DNA of 64,000 nt, from the NCBI GenBank assembly GCA_016187945.1, contig JACPIT010000009.1:434001-498000 (forward strand). Direction: 5' to 3'. The DNA comes from Opitutia bacterium. GTDB taxonomy: Bacteria; Verrucomicrobiota; Verrucomicrobiia; Opitutales; Opitutaceae. Positions within the stretch are counted from its first letter, which is position 1. Every line of letters starts with the position of its first letter. Positions 18,711 through 26,284 of this stretch are shown one piece after another. The notes below the pieces were generated by a model. That model was given only the letters and a program-made list of their open reading frames with translations. It had not been told where the DNA came from and ran no database searches. Both the position numbers and the translations under genes were made by a program.

Positions 18711-20012
18711 TTGCGTTCCTGCCGCTGCTTCAGGCCCTTGCCCGTCCATTCCCACATCGATCAACCGACCGACTGGTCCCGCCTCACGCGCTGCATCATT
18801 CTGCGCGGATGGGCGTTCGCCGACGACGGCCGCGCGCTCACCGGCGCACGCCTCCTCACCCGCGATCGATCGTTGCACGGCGTCGTCGGGCTCCCGCGGC
18901 CCGATGTCCGTTCCGCCCTGCCCATCGCGCCAACCGACGACACCGGCTTCGAAATCCGAGGCACGCTGCCCGCCGGCTCGCAACAGCTCCGCGTCGAGCT
19001 GCTTTTTTCCGACGGCTCCACGGCGCTCGCCCTCGACCGCACCGTGCGCATCCCGCGCCAGTTGCTCCCGCTTTGGCTCGGCGGGGGGCATTGGACCGAG
19101 CTGATGTTTTTCCAGATGCCATCGCACATGGCTTATCCGCCGCGTCCGATCTCGTTGGAGGAATTTCCGCCCCCTCGCGCCGCGCGACGCCCGCGCCTCT
19201 CCGTCGTCACGCCGGCTTATCGACACGCCGCCTATCTGGAACGCACGATGCGTGGCGTGCTCGAGCAGGACACCGCCGTCGACTACATCGTGCAGGACGG
19301 CGGCTCGCGCGACGGCACCGTCGAAATTCTCCAGCAGCTCGCCCGCGAATTCCCCACGGCCGGCGACGCCGCGCGGCCGCGCCTCGTCGCGTGGACAAGC
19401 GAGCGCGACGCCGGCCAAGCCGACGCCATCGCGCGCGGCTTTGCCCGCACCGCCGGCGCGCCCAGCGACGTGATGGCCTACATCAACTCAGATGATTTTT
19501 ATCTGCCGGGAGCGCTTCGGTTCGTCGCGGACTATTTCGGCCGCCACCCGGAAGTCGACGTGCTCTACGGTCACCGCGTCGTCGTCGACGAGCAATCGCG
19601 CGAGATCGCCCGCTGGTTTCTGCCGCGCCATGACGCCGCCGTGTTGCGCCTGAACGATTTCGTTCCGCAGGAAACGCTCTTCTGGCGCCGTCGCCTCTGG
19701 GACCGCGTCGGCGGACTCGATACGTCGTTCCAATTCGCGGTCGATTGGGATCTGTTACTCCGCTTCGATGCCGCCGGAGCGAACATAGTGCGCGTGCCTT
19801 ACTTTCTCGCCTGCTTCCGGGCGCACGCCGCGCAGAAAACGTCGGCCGTCATGCACAGCACCGGCCAAAGCGAGATCACGCGCCTCCGGGAGCGAACGCA
19901 CGGCCGTCCTTTTCCCGCCAACGAAATCGAGGGCCACCCGCTGCTGGTCCGCTACCTCCGCCGCAGCGCATTCCTCGAGTTCGCTTGGAATCTTGGCCTG
20001 CGGTGGCCGTGA
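18711..20012 (+). CDS. GT2 glycosyltransferase with an N-terminal GW beta domain
   Basis: This protein has two parts. Residues ~20-115 form one GW-type beta domain: CIILRGWAFADDG, LPRPDVRSALP, DTGFEIRG and the closing LPAGSQQLRVELLFSDG, the same layout as in the giant transferases at 41-55.6 kb. Residues ~162-400 are a GT-A family 2 domain with SVVTPAYRHAAYL, VQDGGSRDGT, the metal-binding NSDDFYLPGAL (Asp261, Asp262) and a late VDWDLLLRF. No ATG is available before the domain; TTG at 18711 (3 bases after the previous stop) or TTG at 18738 are the candidate starts. The GT2 part most resembles cytosolic enzymes that elongate a glycan. Confidence 0.8.
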   Translation: MRSCRCFRPLPVHSHIDQPTDWSRLTRCIILRGWAFADDGRALTGARLLTRDRSLHGVVGLPRPDVRSALPIAPTDDTGFEIRGTLPAGSQQLRVELLFSDGSTALALDRTVRIPRQLLPLWLGGGHWTELMFFQMPSHMAYPPRPISLEEFPPPRAARRPRLSVVTPAYRHAAYLERTMRGVLEQDTAVDYIVQDGGSRDGTVEILQQLAREFPTAGDAARPRLVAWTSERDAGQADAIARGFARTAGAPSDVMAYINSDDFYLPGALRFVADYFGRHPEVDVLYGHRVVVDEQSREIARWFLPRHDAAVLRLNDFVPQETLFWRRRLWDRVGGLDTSFQFAVDWDLLLRFDAAGANIVRVPYFLACFRAHAAQKTSAVMHSTGQSEITRLRERTHGRPFPANEIEGHPLLVRYLRRSAFLEFAWNLGLRWP

Positions 20013-20139
20013 GCTTGGCAAGGTGTTGGATCGCTCGCCCTGGCGCCCACCGGGAAACCCCATCGTCGCTGCATGTCCGTCCCTGAGCTGGCAAATTCAA
20101 CTCGCGCCGACATCGAAGGCTAACTTACGTCAGCCCTAT

Positions 20140-21741
20140 ATGACTTCCCTCCAGTCACCACATCCTCAGCGCCACAAATCGCTGAAGACCGCCTTTTATG
20201 TGGTGACGTTTCTTGTTTCGGCAGCCGTCTACGCCTCTCTTTTCCGCTACGTTTGGCGATTTGTTTGTTATCCCATCGAGCTCGAGTGGCGAGAGGGAAC
20301 CATGTGGATTCACGCTCTCGCTCAGTCCTACGGAGTTAACATATTTGAGAACGGGAAAATTGCGTATGCGAACGCCAATCACGGGATATTTGACCACCTC
20401 ATCAAGGCTTTGTTTGTGCGCGTCTTTCCAGCCCTCGAACCACAATACATTTTAAGGTCTTTTGTTCTGCTGTTTCCGGTAATTTCACTGCTGGCGACGT
20501 TCGCGCAAACCCGGAAAGTTCTGCCGTCGTTCGCGGCCGTGGTCAGCTCGATCTGTCTGAGTTCTGCGATGCTGATAATCGTCCACGACATCGGACATTG
20601 GAACGCCTCCATCGGCCGCAGCGATCCCACGGCATTCACCCTTCTTGTCCTCGCCTATCTCTGTTACTCCACGTGCGAAGCCGGGAGACTCGCGCGGACA
20701 GCCCGCCACGCGTCATACCTCGCGATCGCCTTGGTCTGGAGCACGAATTGGAGAATTTTTCCCGTCGCACTGGCTATCCCGATCGTCATGGAGCAGCGGC
20801 GCGACACGCTCCGAGTCGGTGAGTTGATCCGCATCTATCTCTTGATCGCCGGGTATACGCTCGCGACGTGCACCTTTTTCATCGCGGTATGGTTCCACGC
20901 GGACATATCGCTCTACTACCGCTATTTCTTCGGCTTTTTCAGCGCCAAATCACCCTGGCCTCCTTGCTCTGCGCCCTTCAGCACCATGATTCAGTATGTG
21001 CGCACTCCGGCCTTCGCTCTGATCATCGTCTTTTCCGTCGGGCCCATGCTCGTTGAGCTGTGGAAATCCTTCGCGACGAAATTCTCGAATTTGCCGAGAG
21101 TCCTGGCGGCACTCGCCGTGTTGGGAAGCCTCGTCGTATCGATCGCCGCTTTCAAAATGAACTTCATGGCCGCGGGCTACTGGTATCTCTGCCCACAGGT
21201 CATCATTCTTTTGATTTATTATAATACTCGGTATAAGCCGAATCCCGGGGTCGCCGCGATGGTTCTTGTTGGCAGCCTGGCCGTTCTTTCGCGATCAAAC
21301 AACGTGCCTCTCGCGAGGTGGCAATACGACCGGCTGGGAGAGAGTCGGTCCGATGCGCGCAAATATACCGACACGCTCGTCCTGCTCGATCGGACTTTCG
21401 GCATTTACTCGGAGGAAGCCCACCTTTTCAAACGCTCGGGCCCGCTTCCCCCGATCGACATGGGCGATGTCGTTGAGGCTTTCGCGAAAGTGGACTACTA
21501 CGGCGTGCGCTTCACTTCGGTATTTAACGAGCAGAAATCCAAAATCGTTTCCCACGCGCCCATGCTCGTGTTCGTGGGAGGATGCGCGTCTTCCGCGGTG
21601 AAGCAGCTCGCTGAGGATGGAGAGTATTGCCTGCTGCTGAAATCTCCAACGATTCAGATTGGAGGCGGCCTGTATGTGCGCACGGATCATATCCAAGACG
21701 TGCAGCGTTTCTTGGCCACACACAGCACGAACACCTTTTGA
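20140..21741 (+). CDS. Polytopic GT-C-like membrane protein of atypical, A/T-richer composition
   Basis: A 533-residue membrane protein with a first helix at about 18-37, then an outer loop LEWREGTMWIHALAQSYG (48-65) whose Glu/Arg/Glu cluster stands where GT-C enzymes keep their acidic catalytic residue. About ten further helices and a short soluble tail follow. I start it at ATG 20140; 49 more codons are open upstream but read as non-coding. Its DNA is plainly richer in A and T than its neighbours (many AAA, ATA, TTT, AAT and TTA codons), with spacers of 127 and 139 bases either side, while most junctions here are under 30. This suggests horizontal acquisition. No transposase or repeat brackets it. 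Confidence 0.65.
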   Translation: MTSLQSPHPQRHKSLKTAFYVVTFLVSAAVYASLFRYVWRFVCYPIELEWREGTMWIHALAQSYGVNIFENGKIAYANANHGIFDHLIKALFVRVFPALEPQYILRSFVLLFPVISLLATFAQTRKVLPSFAAVVSSICLSSAMLIIVHDIGHWNASIGRSDPTAFTLLVLAYLCYSTCEAGRLARTARHASYLAIALVWSTNWRIFPVALAIPIVMEQRRDTLRVGELIRIYLLIAGYTLATCTFFIAVWFHADISLYYRYFFGFFSAKSPWPPCSAPFSTMIQYVRTPAFALIIVFSVGPMLVELWKSFATKFSNLPRVLAALAVLGSLVVSIAAFKMNFMAAGYWYLCPQVIILLIYYNTRYKPNPGVAAMVLVGSLAVLSRSNNVPLARWQYDRLGESRSDARKYTDTLVLLDRTFGIYSEEAHLFKRSGPLPPIDMGDVVEAFAKVDYYGVRFTSVFNEQKSKIVSHAPMLVFVGGCASSAVKQLAEDGEYCLLLKSPTIQIGGGLYVRTDHIQDVQRFLATHSTNTF

Positions 21742-21829
21742 CGGGGACCACGGCGCCGCAAAATCGCACGGCGGACGCCTTCTCGATTCCAGCGCGCGGC
21801 CCGGTATCCGGCGCCACCGCTCGCCGTCG

Positions 21830-21841
21830 CCGGTGCACCGG
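21830..21841. repeat. 12-base perfect palindrome in a spacer
   Basis: CCGGTGCACCGG lies in the 139-base spacer between the A/T-rich GT-C gene and the GT2 synthase, 40 bases before the ATG at 21881. It may be an operator-like site at the start of a new transcription unit, or chance. Confidence 0.25.
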
Positions 21842-21880
21842 TATTGCTTTCCGACAGGCTCTTGGTGACGATGCAAAATC

Positions 21881-22819
21881 ATGCAGTTATCCGTCGTCGT
21901 GCCCGTTTACCGGGAGGAGAAGAGCATCCCTGAATTTCTTCGGCGGCTGCAGCCCATGCTCGCGCCGATCACTGCCGACTATGAGATCATTTTCTCGATG
22001 GACCCCTCGCCCGACCGGACTAGCGAGGTTATCCTCGCACACCGCGCGCGCGACCCGCGCATCAAGCTCCTGCAGTTCTCGCGTCGCTTCGGCCAGCCGA
22101 TGGCGACGCTCGCGGGCATGGCTTATTCGCGCGGCGACGCCGTCATCGTGATGGACGTCGATCTCCAAGACCCGCCCGAACTCGTCACGGAGATGATCGC
22201 GAAATGGCGCGAGGGCTACGAAGTCGTCCTCCCTCAACGCCGTCAGCGCACGGGCGAGCCGTGGCTCAAGATACTCGTCTCCGCCGTCGGCTACCGCATC
22301 ATCAACCGCATCGCCGAGGTCCAGATTCCGCCGAACACCGGTGATTTCCGCCTCATGTCGCGCCGCGTCGTCGACGAAGTCGTGCGCCTGAAAGAAACCC
22401 ACGGCTTCCTGCGCGGCATGGTCGCCGTCGTCGGCTTCCGCCAGTGCATCATCCCGTTCGATCGCCCGGCGCGCCTGCACGGGCAGACGAACTACAACCG
22501 TTTCCTCGGCTCGCTGCGCATCGGCTTCAACGGCATCTTCTGCTTCAGCACCTACGCGCTCCAGCTCAGCACGCTCTTCGGCTTCGTCATCGCCGGCGGC
22601 TCGCTCCTCCTCGCCGCGATCTATCTCTTCTACAAATTCATGGGTTGGACGATTCTCTGGGGCAACCCGACCACCATCATCCTCATCTCCTTCCTCGGCG
22701 GCATCCAACTCATCAGCGTCGGCATCCTCGGCGAATACATCGGTCGCATCTACGAGGAGGTCCGCGGGCGCCCGCGCTTCATCGTCGAGCGCTCCGCCGG
22801 CTTCGAGCCCCGCGCCTGA
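21881..22819 (+). CDS. GtrB/ArnC-like polyprenyl-phosphate glycosyltransferase (GT2)
   Basis: A textbook member of the family that transfers one sugar from a nucleotide donor to undecaprenyl phosphate on the cytoplasmic face. The 312 residues contain LSVVVPVYREEKSI (3-16), MDVDLQDPPELV (91-102, metal-binding Asp92/Asp94), NTGDFRLMSRRV and HGQTNYN. Two membrane helices (about 228-250 and 263-285) are followed by the signature GEYIGRIYEEVRGRPRFIV. The usual 'R.FG....A' element is FSRRFGQPMATLAG, normal apart from a basic residue before the Phe. The product, a polyprenyl-phosphate sugar, is what GT-C transferases use, so this gene probably feeds one or more of the fourteen GT-C-like proteins here. 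Confidence 0.92.
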   Translation: MQLSVVVPVYREEKSIPEFLRRLQPMLAPITADYEIIFSMDPSPDRTSEVILAHRARDPRIKLLQFSRRFGQPMATLAGMAYSRGDAVIVMDVDLQDPPELVTEMIAKWREGYEVVLPQRRQRTGEPWLKILVSAVGYRIINRIAEVQIPPNTGDFRLMSRRVVDEVVRLKETHGFLRGMVAVVGFRQCIIPFDRPARLHGQTNYNRFLGSLRIGFNGIFCFSTYALQLSTLFGFVIAGGSLLLAAIYLFYKFMGWTILWGNPTTIILISFLGGIQLISVGILGEYIGRIYEEVRGRPRFIVERSAGFEPRA

Positions 22820-22821
22820 CC

Positions 22822-23553
22822 ATGCCCGCCGCGAAGTGGCCGAAAATTCTCCCGCCGCTCACGCCCGAGCAACAGGCGCGCAACCACGAGTTCATGCGCC
22901 TCTGGCACGAGGAACTCGGCGGCCGCCCGCGCTACGGCGCCGTCGAGCGCTTCAACCACCTCTTCCCCGTCCGCCACTCGCGCCCGGGATTCCGCACCAC
23001 GCTCGAGATCGGCGCCGGCCTCGGCGCGCACCTCGACTACGAACGCCTCACGCCCGAGCAGGAAGCGAACTACTTCTGCAACGAATACCGCGAAAACATG
23101 GCCGCCGCCATCCGCGGGCGCTTCCCGCGCGTGCGCACCGTCGTGGGCGATTGCCAGCAACGGATGGATTTTCCCGACGGTTTCTTCGACCGCATCCTCG
23201 CCATCCACGTCCTCGAGCACCTGCCCGATCTGCCCGCGTGCCTGCGCGAGCTCCATCGCCTGCTGAACAAGGACCGCGGTCAGCTCCTGATCGTCATCCC
23301 CACCGAGGGCAGTCCCGCCTACGGCCTCGCTCGCCGGATGTCCGCGCAGCGCCTGTGGTATCGCCACTTCACCGCGCCCTACGAGGAGTTCTACACCCGC
23401 GAGCACATCAACCTCGTGCCCGAAATCCGCGCCGAACTCGCGCCGCTCTTCACCATCGAGTCCTCCCGCCACTTCCCGCTGTTGGTCCCGTTCCATTTCT
23501 GCAACCTCTGCATCGGATACTCGCTCCGCCCGCGGCCCGCGCCGCTCGCGTGA
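22822..23553 (+). CDS. Class I SAM-dependent methyltransferase
   Basis: A 243-residue soluble protein. TTLEIGAGLGAHL (59-71) is SAM motif I; FPDGFFDRILAIHVLEHL and LLNKDRGQLLIVIPTEG are the motif IV and post-core segments of the methyltransferase-11 type. I take ATG 22822, 2 bases after the GT2 synthase stop; the frame is open far upstream but only as an out-of-frame reading of that gene. A roughly 45-residue N-terminal helical extension (EQQARNHEFMRLWHEEL) precedes the core. The substrate is unknown; position suggests methylation of a lipid-linked or nucleotide sugar. Confidence 0.8.
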   Translation: MPAAKWPKILPPLTPEQQARNHEFMRLWHEELGGRPRYGAVERFNHLFPVRHSRPGFRTTLEIGAGLGAHLDYERLTPEQEANYFCNEYRENMAAAIRGRFPRVRTVVGDCQQRMDFPDGFFDRILAIHVLEHLPDLPACLRELHRLLNKDRGQLLIVIPTEGSPAYGLARRMSAQRLWYRHFTAPYEEFYTREHINLVPEIRAELAPLFTIESSRHFPLLVPFHFCNLCIGYSLRPRPAPLA

Positions 23554-23557
23554 ACTC

Positions 23558-24553
23558 ATGAAACACGTCTTCGTCACCGGCGCCGCCGGCTTCATCGGCT
23601 CCACTCTCGTCGACCGCCTCCTCGCCGACGGCGTGCGCGTCACCGGCTGGGATAATCTCTCCACCGGCCAGCTCCGCTTCCTCGACGGCGCGATCGCGAA
23701 CCCGCACTTCATGCTCATGCGCGGCGACAACCTCGACCTGCCCGCGCTCACCGCCGCGATGCGCGGCGCCGATTTCGTCCTCCACCTCGCCGCCAACGCC
23801 GACATCAAAGACGGCTGGTCGCATCCGAAAAAAGACCTCGAGCAAAACACCCTCGCGACCTTCAACGTCCTCGAGGCCATGCGCGCCAACGGCGTGCGCC
23901 GCATCGCGTTCTCCTCGACCGGCTCCGTCTACGGCGAAGCCCTCGTCACACCTGACCGCCCCACGCCCGAGACGGACTCGTTCCCCATCCAGACCTCGCT
24001 CTACGCCGCCTCGAAGACCGCCGGGGAAGGCCTGATCTCCGCTTACGCCGAAGGCGGCCAGCTCGACGAGGCGTATCTCTTCCGCTTCGTCTCGATCCTC
24101 GGCGAGCGCTACACGCACGGCCACGTCTACGATTTCTACAAGCAACTCCTCGCGCACCCCGACCATCTCCGCGTGCTCGGCGACGGCCGCCAGCGCAAGA
24201 GCTACCTCTACGTGCAGGACTGCATCGACGCCATCCTCCACGTCACCCGCGCCCACACCGCGCGCGACGCCCGGCACCGCACGCAAGTCTACAACCTCGG
24301 CACGCCCGAATTCGTCGAGGTCAACCAGAGCATCGGCCACATCTGCCGCGAGCTCGGCCTCTCGCCTCGCCTCGAACACACCGGCGGCGACCGCGGCTGG
24401 ATCGGCGACAATCCCTTCATCTTTCTCGACACGAAAAAAATCTCGGCCACCGGCTGGCGTCCGAAACTCACGATCGCCGACGCCGTCGTCCGCACCGTCC
24501 GCTGGCTCCGTGAGAATCCCTGGGTCTACGAGGCCCGCGGCGCGAAAGCGTGA
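23558..24553 (+). CDS. NAD-dependent nucleotide-sugar epimerase/dehydratase (extended SDR)
   Basis: A 331-residue extended short-chain dehydrogenase of the UDP-glucose 4-epimerase type. VFVTGAAGFIGS (4-15) binds NAD, LHLAANADIK follows, and the catalytic triad is visible as SSTGSVYGE (119-127) with Tyr149 and Lys153 in YAASK. The C-terminal half has the substrate-binding GDGRQRKSYLYVQDCIDA segment. It starts 4 bases after the methyltransferase. It would act on an NDP-sugar in the cytosol; the exact substrate (UDP-glucose, UDP-GlcNAc, or a GDP-sugar from the block downstream) cannot be decided. Confidence 0.88.
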   Translation: MKHVFVTGAAGFIGSTLVDRLLADGVRVTGWDNLSTGQLRFLDGAIANPHFMLMRGDNLDLPALTAAMRGADFVLHLAANADIKDGWSHPKKDLEQNTLATFNVLEAMRANGVRRIAFSSTGSVYGEALVTPDRPTPETDSFPIQTSLYAASKTAGEGLISAYAEGGQLDEAYLFRFVSILGERYTHGHVYDFYKQLLAHPDHLRVLGDGRQRKSYLYVQDCIDAILHVTRAHTARDARHRTQVYNLGTPEFVEVNQSIGHICRELGLSPRLEHTGGDRGWIGDNPFIFLDTKKISATGWRPKLTIADAVVRTVRWLRENPWVYEARGAKA

Positions 24554-24562
24554 CGATCCACC

Positions 24563-24628
24563 ATGAGACCCGCGAAACCGCTGCTCGATTCCAGGGCCGG
24601 CCTTCGTAGCCGGGCCGCTTCCGCATGA
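24563..24628 (+). CDS. Possible 21-residue leader ORF coupled to the next gene
   Basis: An ATG at 24563 opens 21 codons (MRPAKPLLDSRAGLR then SRAASA) that end in a TGA overlapping the ATG at 24625 as ATGA. It fills most of the 71-base spacer. It could act as a translational-coupling leader. However, any ATG followed by A creates the same overlap, so the support is weak. Confidence 0.15.
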   Translation: MRPAKPLLDSRAGLRSRAASA

Positions 24629-26274
24629 ACTGGCTGCGCACCGACCGCGCCCTCTGGCTCGCCGCCGCGGTGCTGATGGTGGCGGAATTTTCCCTCTTCG
24701 ACCGCATGACGTCGCGCCACCACGCGTCGCTCTACCCGCGGTGGAACGACCAGATCCAATACCTCACCGAAGCCTACACCGCCTACGAGAAGTCCCGCGC
24801 CGCCGGCTTCGGCGCCGGACTCGAACACACGCTGACGAAGACCGCGCTCCAAGGCACGCTGCACGACACCGCCGCGCTCTGCGTCTTCACGCTCGCCGGC
24901 TCCGCCTCGCGCAGCGCCGCGCTGAGCCTCAACCTGCTCGTCTTCCTCGCCTGGCAGGCCGCGCTGCTCTTCACGGTGCGCCGGCTCACCGGTTCGCGCG
25001 CGCTCGCGTGGATCGCGTTCGGCCTGGCGTTGTGCGTCGCGTTCCCGTGGTCGAACCAACCGGGCTCCGCCGTCGACTTCCGCCTCGATCACGCCGCGAT
25101 GTGCCTCCTCGGCGTCGCCGCCTGCGCCGCGCTGCTGACCGACGGCTTCCGCCGCACCGGCTGGTCGTGTGCGTTTGGCGCGGCGGTCGGCGTGACGCTG
25201 CTCACGCGCTTCCTCACCGGCGCCTACTTCGCCGTGATCTTCGTCGCCCTTGCCGTCTGGTTGCTCTGCGGCGCCGACCGCTGGCGGCGTCTCGCGCGTC
25301 TCGCGGCCGCCGGCGCCATCGCCGCGGCGATGGCCGGCCCGGTTTTCTGGCACAACCGCGAGGCGATCTACACCTACTACTGGGTCGGCCATGTCACCGG
25401 CGCCGAGAGCGCCGCGCGCCTGCCCGGGCTCGACGCGCTGCACTCGCTTCAATTCGTCTTCGGCAAACTCGCCGCGCTCCACCTCGGCGCGTTCCTCGGC
25501 TGGACCGTCGCCGCGCTCACCGCCGCGTTCGCGCTGCTCGCGCTCGCCGCGCGCCGCCGCGACGGCAGCACGCCGCCCGCGCGCCGCGACTGGCTGTTCG
25601 TCGCCGCCGTCTTCGTGCTGCTGCCCGGACTCGTGCTCTCGTTCCACAGGCAGAAATCGGAATTCGTCCTCGGTGTCCTCGTGCCTGGCGCGCTGCTGCT
25701 CGCGCTCGGCCTCTGGGCCTGGCTCGCCGATCGCGCGGATTTTTCCGGCGCGCGCCGCTGGTCCGCCCGCCTGCTCGGCGCGCTCGCTCTCGGAGCGGTC
25801 GCGGCGGGCGCGACGTTCTTCGTCCAACGCCAGCTCGCGCCCGCCTACGACGCCGACTCGCTCGCCAGCGCGCGCACGGTGAACGCCGTTTCCGACCGCA
25901 TCTTCGCCACCGCCAAGGCGCGCCACATCACCGATCCCTACATCGCCGTCGACCAGATCGTCGATTACCTCGACGCGCCGATTCTCGCCGTCACTTGCTA
26001 CGAACGGAAAAAGACCTGGATGAATTTCGTCATCCAGCTTCCCAACAGCATCCTCGAGGAAAAAGACGAGGCGGTCTTCTACAAGGTGAAGCTCTGCCAC
26101 TTCGTCGTCCTCACCGACCAGATGCAGGGCAACGGCTACTGGCCCTACGATCGCCAGATGCGCCGCCTCTACCCGCAGCTTAAGGCCTGGTGCGAAGCGA
26201 ACCTCGAGCGCCTCGAATCGTTCGAGATCTACGGCCGCAAGCTCTCGCTCTACACCCAGAAGCCTCGCTCCTGA
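24625..26274 (+). CDS. Polytopic GT39-like membrane protein
   Basis: A 549-residue membrane protein with helix 1 at about 8-25 and a loop RWNDQIQYLTEAYTAYEKS (39-57), in which Asp42 is the candidate GT-C acidic residue. FRLDHAAMCLLG and FLTGAYFAVIF follow among ten or more helices, then about 130 soluble residues ending YGRKLSLYTQKPRS. It is not closely similar to the quartet at 1353-15460 or to the WEDYY group at 55.9 kb. It starts at ATG 24625 after a 71-base spacer and is followed 10 bases later by the sugar-nucleotide block. It probably transfers a sugar or phosphosugar outside the membrane. Confidence 0.65.
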   Translation: MNWLRTDRALWLAAAVLMVAEFSLFDRMTSRHHASLYPRWNDQIQYLTEAYTAYEKSRAAGFGAGLEHTLTKTALQGTLHDTAALCVFTLAGSASRSAALSLNLLVFLAWQAALLFTVRRLTGSRALAWIAFGLALCVAFPWSNQPGSAVDFRLDHAAMCLLGVAACAALLTDGFRRTGWSCAFGAAVGVTLLTRFLTGAYFAVIFVALAVWLLCGADRWRRLARLAAAGAIAAAMAGPVFWHNREAIYTYYWVGHVTGAESAARLPGLDALHSLQFVFGKLAALHLGAFLGWTVAALTAAFALLALAARRRDGSTPPARRDWLFVAAVFVLLPGLVLSFHRQKSEFVLGVLVPGALLLALGLWAWLADRADFSGARRWSARLLGALALGAVAAGATFFVQRQLAPAYDADSLASARTVNAVSDRIFATAKARHITDPYIAVDQIVDYLDAPILAVTCYERKKTWMNFVIQLPNSILEEKDEAVFYKVKLCHFVVLTDQMQGNGYWPYDRQMRRLYPQLKAWCEANLERLESFEIYGRKLSLYTQKPRS

Positions 26275-26284
26275 ATTCCGCCGC

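Noticed and set aside
20013-21880. Insertion-element boundaries around the A/T-rich GT-C gene
   Set aside because: No terminal inverted repeats, target duplications or transposase fragments were found on either side.
21780-24592. An 11-base sequence CTCGATTCCAG shared by two spacers (near 21782 and 24584)
   Set aside because: Too short and flanked by differing sequence; could be chance or a remnant of a dispersed repeat, which cannot be tested from one window.
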